A stretch of 9,576 nt of DNA from Bacillota bacterium (GCA_007121375.1 SKLX01000171.1:1-9576); one strand, 5' to 3'; numbered from the stretch's first letter, positions 1 through 7,894 are shown. The notes: a model not told the origin generated them from the sequence alone. Numbers and translations: made by a program.

Positions 1-9
1 ACAACTTTT

Positions 10-40
10 ATCCTGAGTGAAAATTTTTGCAGGATTTTTC
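10..40 (+). terminator. Possible terminator of an upstream gene
   Basis: ATCCTG at 10-15 is exactly complementary to CAGGAT at 30-35, and the right arm runs straight into a T-rich stretch (35-39). This would be a 6-bp stem with a 14-nt loop and a short U-tract, reading rightward. The loop is long and the stem short, so it may be a weak terminator for a gene lying left of the window, or chance. The rest of 1-109 holds only the dctP leader. Confidence 0.3.
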
Positions 41-63
41 AAAACCAGGTGGAATTTATAAAG

Positions 64-72
64 TGGTATTAT
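64..72 (+). promoter_or_regulatory. Candidate extended -10 promoter of dctPQM
   Basis: TGGTATTAT matches the extended -10 form TGnTATAAT with one mismatch and lies about 35 nt upstream of the dctP start. No convincing -35 hexamer is seen 16-18 nt upstream, which fits an extended -10 promoter but also leaves the call uncertain. The same 10-mer, TGGTATTATA, recurs in front of the kinase gene at 5787-5796. Confidence 0.3.
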
Positions 73-109
73 ACAATCATTAGTTAAAAAAAATTAGGAG
101 GTAAGGAAG

Positions 110-1168
110 TTGTCCAGAAAATTTATTCTTTTAACCAGTGTTTTTGTAATTATTGCTTTAATCTTTTCCCTGTCGGGTTGTACATCGGAAAATGGGGGTG
201 CCGGGGAGGAGCAACCTGTAAATTTAACCCTGGCCCATTTTTGGCCTGCTAACCACCCGGCAGAAACAGAACTGGTGGAAAGCTGGAAGGAAGCGGTGGA
301 AGAGGCTACTGACGGCCAGGTTACTGTTACCAGCTATCCCGGCGAGACTCTCCTGGGAGGGGCGGAAATATATGATGGAGTAGTTAACGGTGTAGCCGAT
401 GTAGGCCTGTCTGTTTTTTCTTACACCCGGGGGCGTTTTCCTCTGCTGGAGGTTTTTGAACTGCCCTATATTGTTTATAATAACTCCAAGGTAGCCAGTA
501 AGGTAGCCTGGGAAGGGATAAAGGAGCTGAATCCCCAGGAGGTGCAGGATACAAAGCTTATGATGGTTCTGGCTACCGGCCCGGGGGATCTTTTTACCAG
601 GCAGCCCGTGGACACCCTGGAGGACCTCCAGGGCATGGAGATTCGGGCTACAGGCCTTAGCGCCAGGACCCTGGAGATGCTGGGGGCTATTCCTGTAGGC
701 ATGCCTCAGTCGGATGCCTATGAAGCCTTGTCCCGGGGGGTAGTGGAGGGTAACTTGTCTCCCCTGGAGGTGCTTCAGGGATGGAGACACGCTGAGGTTA
801 CCGAATACCTGACTTATACTCCCTTCCTTTACAATACCCTTTTCTTTTTAACTATGAACAAAGAGGCCTGGGATTCCATACCTCCTCACCACCAGGAAGC
901 TATTGAAGAAGTCAATGAAAGAATCCACCAGGAAGTGGCCATGGGCTTGTGGGACAAGCAGAATGAAGAGGCCCTGGAGTTTGCCCTGGAGGAGACAGGC
1001 CAGGAGGAGATTGAACTTTCCCAGGAAGAAGTGGAAATATGGAAGGAAAAGGTAAGGCCAATCCTGGATGAATACGTGGATGAGATGGAACAAAAGGGCC
1101 TTCCGGGAGAAGAAGCCCTGGAAATGGTTAAAGAACTGGCGGATAAATATAACGAGATTTATCCCTAA
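110..1168 (+). CDS. dctP: TRAP transporter solute-binding lipoprotein (DctP family)
   Basis: Extracytoplasmic solute receptor of a tripartite ATP-independent periplasmic (TRAP) transporter, which captures an organic acid or related solute and hands it to the DctQM permease. The 352-residue product begins with a lipoprotein signal: K4, a hydrophobic stretch at 5-20, and the lipobox L-S-G-C ending at Cys24, so it should be lipid-anchored outside the membrane, as expected in a Gram-positive. The DctP fold follows, with the signature around 176-215 (EIRATG, then MPQSDAYEALSRGVVEG). Arg179 is the expected carboxylate-clamping arginine of the family. The start is TTG at 110, chosen because AGGAGG (96-101) sits 8 nt upstream and gives an intact signal peptide. 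The gene is followed after 30 nt by dctQ. The ligand cannot be read from the sequence; C4-dicarboxylate, keto acid or sugar acid are all possible. Confidence 0.93.
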   Translation: MSRKFILLTSVFVIIALIFSLSGCTSENGGAGEEQPVNLTLAHFWPANHPAETELVESWKEAVEEATDGQVTVTSYPGETLLGGAEIYDGVVNGVADVGLSVFSYTRGRFPLLEVFELPYIVYNNSKVASKVAWEGIKELNPQEVQDTKLMMVLATGPGDLFTRQPVDTLEDLQGMEIRATGLSARTLEMLGAIPVGMPQSDAYEALSRGVVEGNLSPLEVLQGWRHAEVTEYLTYTPFLYNTLFFLTMNKEAWDSIPPHHQEAIEEVNERIHQEVAMGLWDKQNEEALEFALEETGQEEIELSQEEVEIWKEKVRPILDEYVDEMEQKGLPGEEALEMVKELADKYNEIYP

Positions 1169-1179
1169 AGTTTTCTTTA
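1166..1179 (+). repeat. Small inverted repeat in dctP-dctQ gap
   Basis: TAAAG (1166-1170) and CTTTA (1175-1179) flank a TTTT loop, starting on the dctP stop codon. A weak AT-rich hairpin here could modestly favour dctP message over dctQM, as is common in binding-protein-first transport operons. With only five pairs it may have no role. Confidence 0.25.
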
Positions 1180-1198
1180 AAGATGGGGGATGTATTTT

Positions 1199-1687
1199 AT
1201 GAAAGAAGTCCCGGGTTTCATAGGTAAGCTGAGCAAACTCCTTGATACTATTGCCGGGGGGGTCATGGTGGGTGCCATGACCCTGGTGGTGTTAAATATT
1301 ATCCTGCGGAATTTTTTTAAAAGCCCCATCCTGGGGACCTATGAATACGTAGGTTTTCTTACAGCCCTGATGATCGGCCTGTCCCTGGCTTACTGTGCTT
1401 ATCAAAACTTTCATATTGCCGTGGGCTTCGTGGTGGAGAAGTTCTCTCCCCGGGTTCAGGCCCTTATAGATGCGGTTATGGCCCTGGCAGCCTTTGTTTT
1501 TCTCATTTTCTCCACCTGGCACCTGGGGAAGTACGCCCACAGCATGGCCTTGACGGGAGAGGTTTCGCCCACCACCAGGACACCCTTTTATCCTTTTATA
1601 TATGCCGTGGCTTTTGGTCTTTTTGTTTTATGCCTGGTCCTGCTGGTCCAGGTAATAGAATCTATTAGAAAGGTTACGAAAGAATGA
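1199..1687 (+). CDS. dctQ: TRAP transporter small permease subunit (DctQ family)
   Basis: Small integral membrane subunit of the TRAP transporter, partnering the large DctM permease in the cytoplasmic membrane. From the ATG at 1199 the product is 162 residues, typical for DctQ. Four hydrophobic segments are visible near residues 18-36, 50-68, 87-107 and 131-152. Family-like features are Arg37 at the end of helix 1 (IILRNFF), a glutamate before helix 2 (TYEYVGF) and the NFHIAV segment after it. An ATG three codons upstream (1190) is in frame, but the purine run GGGGG (1185-1189) would abut that start. It lies 9 nt before the 1199 ATG, so the latter is preferred. The stop overlaps the dctM start (ATGA), indicating translational coupling. 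Identification rests on size, topology and position between dctP and dctM. Confidence 0.9.
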   Translation: MKEVPGFIGKLSKLLDTIAGGVMVGAMTLVVLNIILRNFFKSPILGTYEYVGFLTALMIGLSLAYCAYQNFHIAVGFVVEKFSPRVQALIDAVMALAAFVFLIFSTWHLGKYAHSMALTGEVSPTTRTPFYPFIYAVAFGLFVLCLVLLVQVIESIRKVTKE

Positions 1688-2994
1688 ACCCTGTTACTAT
1701 TGGACTAATTGGAGTGCTAATTTTTTTTGCCCTTTTAATACTGCGTATGCCCATAGCTTATGCCATGTCCCTGGTTGGTTTTTTAGGTTTAAGCTATCTT
1801 ACTTCTACTTCTGCAGCCTTCAGAACAGTGGCCCAGGAGTTATATTCTACCTTTTCTACTTATTCCTTAAGCGTTATTCCCATGTTCGTCCTTATGGGGT
1901 TTTTTGCCTTCCATGCGGGGATTGGCACCCGCCTTTACAACTTTGCTTATAAAATGGCGGGGCATCTCCCCGGGGGCCTGGCTATTGCCACCCAGGTAAC
2001 TTGTGCCCTCTTTGGGGCTGTTTGTGGTTCCAATACGGCTACGGCGGCCACCATTGGGGCTATTGCCCTTCCCGAGATGAAAAAGTATGACTACGACGAT
2101 TCCCTCTCCACGGCCAGTGTGGCGGCAGGGGGAGCCCTGGGAGTTTTAATACCCCCCAGCGTAATATTTATTATTTACGGTATTTCTACCGAACAATCTA
2201 TAAGAAAGTTGTTCCTGGCAGGAATTATCCCCGGCCTTCTCTTAATGCTCTTATACATGTTAACGGTGTATCTTTTATCCCGCCGCAATCCCCTTTTGGG
2301 GCCTGCAGGGGAAAAGGCTTCCTGGCCGGAAAGATTTCGTTCCCTGCGGGGAGGTCTATGGGAGGTCATGGTGATATTTATTATATCCATAGGAGGCCTT
2401 TTTGGCGGCATATTTACTGCCCCCGAAGCGGGGGCGGTGGGAGCCTTTGGAGTAATGGCCCTTACCCTGATTAACAGGACCTTGAAATGGCAGGGGTTCA
2501 AGAGGGCCCTGACGGATTCTACCCGGACTACCGCCATGATCATGTTCCTGGTGGCAGGGGCAGTTATTTTTGGCCGGTTTATGGCCATGAGTCGTATCCC
2601 CTTTGAGCTGGCCAGCTGGGCGGGAGCTCTTCCCTTACCTCCCTTTATGGTCATGATTATTATCTTGGTAATATACCTGGTCCTGGGTTTTTTTATAGAT
2701 GCCCTGGCCCTTATTCTTCTTACCATACCCATTTTTTATCCCGTGGCTGTCACTACCCTGGGGTATGATCCTCTCTGGTTCGGGGTGATTATTGTCATGG
2801 TAGTGGCCATGGGAGTTATTACTCCCCCGGTAGGCATGAATGTCTACATCATTAAAGGTGTGGCCAGGGAGGTGCCCCTGGAGGTAATATTTCGGGGGGT
2901 CTGGCCTTTCCTGCTGGCCCTGGGAGTCTGTCTTGCTTTAATGATTGCTTTTCCTTTCCTGGCAACTTTCCTTCCCAATTTACTGCCCAATTAA
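1684..2994 (+). CDS. dctM: TRAP transporter large permease subunit (DctM family)
   Basis: Large transmembrane subunit that forms the translocation path of the TRAP transporter and couples solute uptake to an ion gradient, usually sodium. The 436-residue product is of normal DctM length and hydrophobic throughout, consistent with about a dozen membrane segments. Family motifs include the CALFGAVCGSNTATAATIG stretch (about 107-125) with ALPEM after it, GALGVLIPPS (150-159), and a second related hairpin motif TPPVGMNVYIIKG starting at Thr380. These two PP-containing motifs are the pseudo-repeat hairpins of the ion-transporter superfamily fold. The start codon overlaps the dctQ stop by 4 nt. No strong terminator follows; 2995-3060 is AT-rich and then the clpB promoter begins. 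The operon has no adjacent regulator on its left within the window. Confidence 0.95.
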   Translation: MNPVTIGLIGVLIFFALLILRMPIAYAMSLVGFLGLSYLTSTSAAFRTVAQELYSTFSTYSLSVIPMFVLMGFFAFHAGIGTRLYNFAYKMAGHLPGGLAIATQVTCALFGAVCGSNTATAATIGAIALPEMKKYDYDDSLSTASVAAGGALGVLIPPSVIFIIYGISTEQSIRKLFLAGIIPGLLLMLLYMLTVYLLSRRNPLLGPAGEKASWPERFRSLRGGLWEVMVIFIISIGGLFGGIFTAPEAGAVGAFGVMALTLINRTLKWQGFKRALTDSTRTTAMIMFLVAGAVIFGRFMAMSRIPFELASWAGALPLPPFMVMIIILVIYLVLGFFIDALALILLTIPIFYPVAVTTLGYDPLWFGVIIVMVVAMGVITPPVGMNVYIIKGVAREVPLEVIFRGVWPFLLALGVCLALMIAFPFLATFLPNLLPN

Positions 2995-3014
2995 TATAAA
3001 CCCTTATAGAGCTT

Positions 3015-3036
3015 TTAAATTTTTAATTAAATTTAA
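3015..3036. repeat. AT-rich inverted repeat downstream of dctM
   Basis: TTAAATT (3015-3021) and AATTTAA (3030-3036) form a perfect 7-bp inverted repeat around an 8-nt spacer that itself overlaps the palindrome TTAATTAA. It contains no G or C, so it is not a good intrinsic terminator. It lies 32 nt upstream of the clpB -35 box, so it could act as bent or UP-element-like DNA, or simply reflect AT-rich composition. Confidence 0.25.
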
Positions 3037-3067
3037 CACACCTTAATACAATGTTTACCAATTCATA

Positions 3068-3096
3068 TTGAAACAGGGTAAAGTATTAAGTATAAT
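3068..3096 (+). promoter_or_regulatory. Sigma-A type promoter of clpB
   Basis: TTGAAA (3068-3073) is separated by exactly 17 nt from TATAAT (3091-3096). This is five of six -35 matches and a perfect -10, the strongest promoter in the window. Transcription should begin near 3103, leaving a leader of about 36 nt before the clpB ATG. Neither a CIRCE element nor a tandem CtsR heptad was found around it. Confidence 0.75.
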
Positions 3097-3115
3097 GAGC
3101 TATGGTGAAATACTT
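3081..3115. repeat. AAGTAT repeats around the clpB -10 box (possible operator)
   Basis: AAGTATT (3081-3087) is followed immediately by AAGTATA (3088-3094, running into the -10 box), and the inverted copy AATACTT lies at 3109-3115. The outer pair is flanked by GGG (3076-3078) and CCC (3116-3118). Three copies of one hexamer over a promoter are compatible with a repressor site, but no known heat-shock operator matches. Confidence 0.3.
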
Positions 3116-3138
3116 CCCGTAAGGAAAGGAGTTTTAAT

Positions 3139-5760
3139 ATGGATCTTGGAAAGTTTACCCATAAGGCTCAAGAAGCGGTTCTTGTTGCCCAAAACATTGC
3201 TATTCGTTATCATCATCAGCAGATTGAACCCCTTCATCTGCTTTTATCTTTATTAGAGCAAGATCAGGGGATGGCTCCCCGGATATTAAGCCTGTCGGAG
3301 GTGGACCCGGAGGGGCTGAAGGAAAAGGTTGAAGTGGAACTTCGCAAGAAGCCCCAGGTTTATGCCAAAGAAGGAACCCAGGAGCAGATTTATATGAGCC
3401 CCCAGGTAGCCCGTATATTGGAAAAAGCAAAGGCAGAAGGGGAAGCCTTTAAAGATGATTATATCAGCGTGGAGCATGTTCTCCTGGCCCTTCTTTCTGC
3501 CGATGCCGGAGAAGCCTCCCGCCTTTTAAGGCAGGCGGGGGGAGATCGTACTAAAATAATGGAGGCTCTGCAAAAGGTCCGGGGCCACCAGAAGGTGAGC
3601 AGCCAGGACCCGGAGAGTACCTACGAGGCTTTAAGCAGGTACGGCCGGGACCTTACGGAGATGGCGGAAAAAGGTAAGCTGGACCCGGTGATTGGACGGG
3701 ATGAAGAAATAAGGCGAGTGGTCCAGGTAATTTCCCGCCGGACCAAGAACAACCCCGTTCTCATTGGAGAACCTGGGGTAGGGAAAACAGCTATCGTGGA
3801 AGGGTTGGCCCAGCGTATTGCCCGCCAGGATGTGCCCGAGGGCCTTAAGGAAAAACAAATCTTTGCTTTAGATATGGGAGCCCTGGTGGCGGGAGCCAAA
3901 TACCGGGGGGAGTTTGAAGAAAGGCTTAAGGCGGTCCTTCGGGAGATCCAGGAATCCCAGGGCAGTATAATCCTTTTTATTGATGAGCTTCACACGGTGG
4001 TAGGAGCCGGGGCCGCAGAAGGTGCCATGGATGCCAGCAACCTTTTAAAGCCCATGCTGGCCCGGGGTGAACTTCACTGCATTGGTGCTACCACCTTGAG
4101 CGAGTACCGGAAAAACATTGAAAAGGATGCAGCCCTGGAAAGGCGTTTTCAGCCCGTCCTGATAGGAGAACCCAGCCTGGAGGATACCATATCCATTCTG
4201 CGGGGCTTAAAGGAACGCTATGAAATCCACCACGGAGTACGAATCAAGGACTCAGCCCTGGTTTCAGCAGCCACCCTGAGCCACCGCTACATCAGCGATC
4301 GTTTTCTCCCCGATAAGGCCATTGACCTGGTGGACGAAGCGGCAGCCCTTATTCGGGCAGAAATTGACAGCATGCCCTCAGAACTGGATGAGGTTTCCCG
4401 CCGGGTTTTACAGCTGGAAATTGAAAGGGAAGCCTTAAAAAAAGAGGTTGATGAAGCCTCCAAGGAACGATTGACCCGGATTGAAGAGGAGCTTTCTCGC
4501 CTGAAGGAGGAAGCGGAAGGCCTCCGGGCCCGCTGGGAGGAAGAAAAGAAATCTATCTCCCAGATAAGGGAGATCCGGGAAAAGATAGAAGAAACCAAGA
4601 ATGAGATAGAACAGGCAGAACGGTCTTACGACCTGAACAGGCTGGCAGAGTTAAAATATGGGCAGCTTCCCCAGCTGGAAAAACAGCTACAGGAGGCAGA
4701 AGAGAAGATTACCAGGGAAGGTGCCAGCGAGGAAAGGCTTATTAAGGAGGAGGTTGATGAAGAGGATATTGCCCTCATTATATCCCGCTGGACCAAGATT
4801 CCCGTTAGCCGCCTTCTGGAAGGGGAAAGGCAAAAACTTTTAAAACTGGGAGAAAGGCTTCATGAAAGGGTAGTAGGCCAGGAGGAGGCTGTGGAAATTG
4901 TAAGCGATGCAGTGTTAAGGGCCCGGGCGGGAGTTAAAGACCCAGACCGTCCCATTGGCTCCTTCATTTTCCTAGGTCCCACGGGAGTAGGTAAAACGGA
5001 GCTGGCCCGGTCCCTGGCCCACTTCCTCTTTGATGATGAGAATGCCCTTATCCGCATGGATATGTCCGAGTATATGGAAAAACATTCGGTAGCCCGACTT
5101 ACGGGGGCCCCTCCCGGGTATGTTGGTTTTGAAGAGGGGGGACAGTTGACCAATACAGTAAGGAGACGCCCCTTTTCCGTCATACTCTTTGACGAAATAG
5201 AAAAAGCTCACTCCGATGTCTTCAATATACTGCTCCAGATTATGGACGAAGGAAGACTTACCGATTCCCACGGCCGCACCGTGGATTTTCGAAATACGGT
5301 TATTATTATGACCAGCAACCTGGGAAGTGAAATTATTATGGAGGAAGCTTCCCGGCAGGAGGGGTCCTTTGAAAGGGCCAAAGAAAGGGTTATGGAAAAA
5401 CTGCGGTCCTTTTTCCGGCCGGAATTTATAAACCGGGTAGATGATACGGTAGTATTTCACCCTCTAACCAGGGAACACCTGGTAAAAATTGTAGACATTC
5501 AGCTGGAACGTTTAGCCAGGCGCCTGCAGGAACAACAGATTACCCTGGAACTTACCCACGAGGCCAAGCTTTACCTGGCGGAAAAGGGTTTTGACCCCCT
5601 CTTTGGGGCTCGCCCCCTGAAGAGGACCATCCAGAAGGAACTGGAAAACCCCCTGGCCCGGGGAATTTTATCGGGAGAGTTTCGGGAAAAGAGCCACCTG
5701 CAGATTGACTGGGGAGAAGAAGGCCTAACCTTTAAGGTTGTAGAGGCTTCCTCCCAGTAA
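3139..5760 (+). CDS. clpB: ATP-dependent disaggregase ClpB
   Basis: Cytoplasmic Hsp100 AAA+ chaperone that threads aggregated proteins through a hexameric ring, working with DnaK-DnaJ-GrpE. The 873-residue product is full length. Domain order: Clp-N repeats (about 1-145); AAA module 1 with Walker A GEPGVGKT (210-217, Lys216) and Walker B Asp282-Glu283; the long coiled-coil M domain (about 400-530) that distinguishes ClpB from ClpA and most ClpC; AAA module 2 with Walker A GPTGVGKT (613-620, Lys619), Walker B Asp685-Glu686, and the sensor-2 GAR at 823-825. No ClpP-docking loop motif is apparent. The ATG at 3139 has AGGAG (3127-3131) 7 nt upstream. An own promoter lies at 3068-3096. No CIRCE or CtsR box is visible, so heat control, if any, must use another signal. 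The downstream kinase gene follows after 93 nt with no clear terminator. Confidence 0.97.
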   Translation: MDLGKFTHKAQEAVLVAQNIAIRYHHQQIEPLHLLLSLLEQDQGMAPRILSLSEVDPEGLKEKVEVELRKKPQVYAKEGTQEQIYMSPQVARILEKAKAEGEAFKDDYISVEHVLLALLSADAGEASRLLRQAGGDRTKIMEALQKVRGHQKVSSQDPESTYEALSRYGRDLTEMAEKGKLDPVIGRDEEIRRVVQVISRRTKNNPVLIGEPGVGKTAIVEGLAQRIARQDVPEGLKEKQIFALDMGALVAGAKYRGEFEERLKAVLREIQESQGSIILFIDELHTVVGAGAAEGAMDASNLLKPMLARGELHCIGATTLSEYRKNIEKDAALERRFQPVLIGEPSLEDTISILRGLKERYEIHHGVRIKDSALVSAATLSHRYISDRFLPDKAIDLVDEAAALIRAEIDSMPSELDEVSRRVLQLEIEREALKKEVDEASKERLTRIEEELSRLKEEAEGLRARWEEEKKSISQIREIREKIEETKNEIEQAERSYDLNRLAELKYGQLPQLEKQLQEAEEKITREGASEERLIKEEVDEEDIALIISRWTKIPVSRLLEGERQKLLKLGERLHERVVGQEEAVEIVSDAVLRARAGVKDPDRPIGSFIFLGPTGVGKTELARSLAHFLFDDENALIRMDMSEYMEKHSVARLTGAPPGYVGFEEGGQLTNTVRRRPFSVILFDEIEKAHSDVFNILLQIMDEGRLTDSHGRTVDFRNTVIIMTSNLGSEIIMEEASRQEGSFERAKERVMEKLRSFFRPEFINRVDDTVVFHPLTREHLVKIVDIQLERLARRLQEQQITLELTHEAKLYLAEKGFDPLFGARPLKRTIQKELENPLARGILSGEFREKSHLQIDWGEEGLTFKVVEASSQ

Positions 5761-5770
5761 AATTACTGGG
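5753..5770. repeat. Inverted repeat across the clpB stop codon
   Basis: CCCAGTAA (5753-5760, including the TAA stop) and TTACTGGG (5763-5770) are perfect reverse complements separated by AA. As RNA it could fold as a 7-bp hairpin with a 4-nt loop, but no T-run follows, so it is not a standard intrinsic terminator. Its right half overlaps the possible -35 region of the kinase promoter, so a DNA-binding site or an RNA end-stabilising hairpin are alternatives. Confidence 0.45.
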
Positions 5771-5795
5771 CAGGGCCACCATTATATGGTATTAT
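5767..5795 (+). promoter_or_regulatory. Candidate promoter of the histidine kinase gene
   Basis: TGGTATTAT (5787-5795) is an extended -10 (TGn plus TATTAT at 5790-5795). Seventeen nt upstream lies TGGGCA (5767-5772), a 4 of 6 match to TTGACA. The spacer contains a small inverted repeat, ACCAT (5778-5782) and ATGGT (5786-5790). The -10 is fair and the -35 weak. Confidence 0.4.
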
Positions 5796-5806
5796 ATAAA
5801 GGAGTA

Positions 5807-5857
5807 ATGCCTCTAATTGTGGTTTTTGTTATTTCTTTTGGAGTGATTGAGCAATGA
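5807..5857 (+). CDS. Possible 16-residue leader peptide ORF
   Basis: An ATG at 5807 opens a 16-codon frame with a hydrophobic product (MPLIVVFVISFGVIEQ). Its TGA stop overlaps the kinase ATG as ATGA. AAAGGAG (5798-5804) precedes the ATG, but with only 2 nt between, which is shorter than usual for efficient initiation. If translated, it would couple to the kinase start or act as a leader. I know of no matching family. Chance is a real alternative because the frame is very short, and the kinase also has its own GGAG at 5840-5843. Confidence 0.25.
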   Translation: MPLIVVFVISFGVIEQ

Positions 5858-7845
5858 ATATCCTATTATTGGAAGGAAGAAGCAGCTTTCCAGGTTGTTT
5901 ACAGGAAATAAAAGAAAAATTTGTTTCCCGGGGAGAGGTTGCCTTGTGTACCTCTGCCCAGGAATTTTTTAATCTTTCCCGGGAAAAGACCCCTGATGTG
6001 GCCGTGGTTGATATTGACCTGCCCGGAGAGGAAAGCCTGGAGATATTAAAATCCTTTCGGGCTTTTTTCCCCGAAACCTATATTCTGCTCCTGGCAGGAG
6101 GAAAAGACTACAGCAGGCTGGAAAAAGCCTTAAGCCTGGGGGCTGATGACTATATGGTGGAGCCCCTGGTAAGGGAAGAGCTGGAGATAAGATTGAGTAT
6201 GGCTATAAAATCCCGGACCAGGAGCCATACCCTTAAACGAATGGAAGAGGTTTTGCAGGAGGAGGAGGGGGTGTTCCGCATGGTGGCGGAGCATTCTGTG
6301 GACTGGGAGTACTGGCTGGACCCCCGGGAAAACTTTGTTTATGTTTCCCCTTCCAGCTGGCAGATTACGGGCTACGATCCCTGGGAGTTTGTGAGTGGCA
6401 CCTTAAAGTTAAAGGAAATAATTCACCCCCATGACTGGCATATAATGGAAGAACACGTATCCCGCCTGGCAGAAAAGGGCAGGCATGTCCCCCAGGAGTT
6501 TAGGATTATCCACCGGAATGGAGGGGAAAGGTGGATAAGCCACGTATGCCAGCCGGTATACAGCTCCCGTGGCCGCTTTCTGGGTAGAAGGGCCAGCAAC
6601 CGGGATATTACCAGGCAGAAGAAGGTGGAAAAGGCCCTTCGGGAAAGCGAAGCGAAATATCGCCTCCTTTTTGATTCGGCTAACGATGCTATTCTTTTAA
6701 TGGAGGATAATGTTTTCATTGACTGCAATGAGAAAGCCCTGGAGGTATTTGGCACATCACGAGAAGAGATCCTGGGCAGCACTCCCTGTGATTTTTCTCC
6801 CTGGCAGCAGCCCGATGGAAGTAATTCCAGGAACAGGGCGGTGAGAGAACTCAATATGGCCCGGGAGGGTTTTCCCCGCCTCTTTGAATGGAAGCATGTC
6901 AGGGAAAATGGGAGGGTTTTTGATGCGGAAATAAGCCTTAACCGGATTATTCTGGACAATAAAATATTTATCCAGTCTATTATTAGGGATATCAGTGACC
7001 GGAAGGAGCTTTACCGGGAAATAGAAGAGAGAACTAAAGCCCTGGAAAAATCCAACTACCTGCTCCAGGAATCAAACCAGAAACTTTACCGGGTGGAAAA
7101 ATCCCGGCGCAATATGCTGGCTAATATTTCCCATGACCTGCGAACTCCCATTACCCTTATTCAGGGTTTTGTGGAGGCCCTTTTGGAGGAAGTGGTAACG
7201 GGTCCCCAGGAACAGAAAAAATATTTGTTTTTGATTTTGAGCAAGACTAAGGGTTTGAGCAGGTTAATTGATGATCTCCTGCAGCTTACCCGCCTGGAAT
7301 CGGGAGAAGTTAAAATGAATTACCGGGAAGCTTCCCCGGAGATCCTGGCCTCCTGGTTATTTAAAAAATACCGGGCAGCCGTTGAAAACAAGGGGATTTA
7401 TTATGAAGTCATTTCTCCTTCAAACACCCAGGAAAAAAAGAATATGGATGAGAGACTCCTGGTTAAGGTAGATTATGACGGGATAGACAGGGTTTTTTCT
7501 AATCTAATATGTAATTCTATTAAGTTTACCCCTCCCCGGGGATATATAAGGGTGGGCTGGGAGGTAACTTCCAAAGATGATGAGAAAGAGGGTTCTTCCG
7601 AAACTCAGGAGATTCTGTTTCAGGTTAAAGACACCGGGTCAGGGATAAATGAAGAGGACTTTCCCTTTATTTTCGATCGTTTTTACCAGGGGTCTAAGTC
7701 CAGAAATTCGAGTAGGGAAAGCAGGGGACTGGGATTGGCTATAGCCCGGGAGATTATCTTTAAGCATGGTGGACGTATCTGGGCAGAGAGCACTCCCGGC
7801 GAGGGAAGTACTTTTTACTTTACCCTGCCTTTAACCTCAAAATAA
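5854..7845 (+). CDS. Soluble PAS-containing sensor histidine kinase with degenerate receiver
   Basis: Cytoplasmic signalling kinase that should autophosphorylate on His and pass phosphate to a response regulator. No membrane segment is visible in its 663 residues. Domains: an N-terminal receiver fold (about 1-118), PAS 1 (about 140-255), PAS 2 (about 265-385), a coiled linker (385-415), HisKA with H-box HDLRTP (His427), then HATPase_c with N-box Asn554, DTGSG (from Asp593) and the RGLGLA glycine box (Gly625, Gly627). All kinase boxes are intact. The receiver keeps the phosphoacceptor position (Asp53), but the acidic pair is Glu7-Gly8, the Thr/Ser position is Ala81 and the conserved Lys is Glu103, so it is probably not normally phosphorylated. 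The start at 5854 has GGAG (5840-5843) 10 nt upstream. It lies 93 nt after clpB and converges with an OmpR-type regulator, a plausible partner. The ligand of the PAS domains is unknown. Confidence 0.9.
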   Translation: MNILLLEGRSSFPGCLQEIKEKFVSRGEVALCTSAQEFFNLSREKTPDVAVVDIDLPGEESLEILKSFRAFFPETYILLLAGGKDYSRLEKALSLGADDYMVEPLVREELEIRLSMAIKSRTRSHTLKRMEEVLQEEEGVFRMVAEHSVDWEYWLDPRENFVYVSPSSWQITGYDPWEFVSGTLKLKEIIHPHDWHIMEEHVSRLAEKGRHVPQEFRIIHRNGGERWISHVCQPVYSSRGRFLGRRASNRDITRQKKVEKALRESEAKYRLLFDSANDAILLMEDNVFIDCNEKALEVFGTSREEILGSTPCDFSPWQQPDGSNSRNRAVRELNMAREGFPRLFEWKHVRENGRVFDAEISLNRIILDNKIFIQSIIRDISDRKELYREIEERTKALEKSNYLLQESNQKLYRVEKSRRNMLANISHDLRTPITLIQGFVEALLEEVVTGPQEQKKYLFLILSKTKGLSRLIDDLLQLTRLESGEVKMNYREASPEILASWLFKKYRAAVENKGIYYEVISPSNTQEKKNMDERLLVKVDYDGIDRVFSNLICNSIKFTPPRGYIRVGWEVTSKDDEKEGSSETQEILFQVKDTGSGINEEDFPFIFDRFYQGSKSRNSSRESRGLGLAIAREIIFKHGGRIWAESTPGEGSTFYFTLPLTSK

Positions 7846-7867
7846 ATTGATATTTTTATTTATATTT

Positions 7868-7894
7868 ACGGCGTCTTAGAAGGACGCTGTTTTT
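7868..7894 (+). terminator. Rho-independent terminator after the kinase gene
   Basis: Arms 7868-7875 (ACGGCGTC) and 7883-7890 (GACGCTGT) pair over 8 bp with one G-U wobble, around a 7-nt loop, and run into TTTT (7891-7894). It starts 23 nt after the kinase stop. In the leftward direction the hairpin is followed by an A-rich rather than a U-rich stretch, so it should mainly serve the rightward genes. Confidence 0.8.

Noticed and set aside
224..790. 188-codon frame antisense to dctP
   Set aside because: It lies fully within dctP, has no recognisable domain and no plausible ribosome binding site was seen for it.
2175..2732. 185-codon frame antisense to dctM
   Set aside because: The dctM frame carries clear family motifs along its whole length. 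The antisense frame is very rich in Arg, Pro and Lys with no recognisable domain, typical of a shadow.
2995..3138. CIRCE or CtsR operator for clpB
   Set aside because: Neither TTAGCACTC-N9-GAGTGCTAA nor tandem GGTCAAA heptads are present. The nearest look-alikes, GGTAAAG (3077-3083) and GGTGAAA (3104-3110), are 20 nt apart and not in tandem.
3068..3256. 62-codon rightward frame starting at TTG, overlapping the clpB start
   Set aside because: Its start is the -35 box of the clpB promoter, it has no ribosome binding site, and most of it overlaps clpB in another frame.
3559..3561. Internal start giving an N-domain-less ClpB, as known in some bacteria
   Set aside because: There is an ATG near residue 141, but the closest purine-rich stretch (about 3538-3544) is too far upstream to support initiation.
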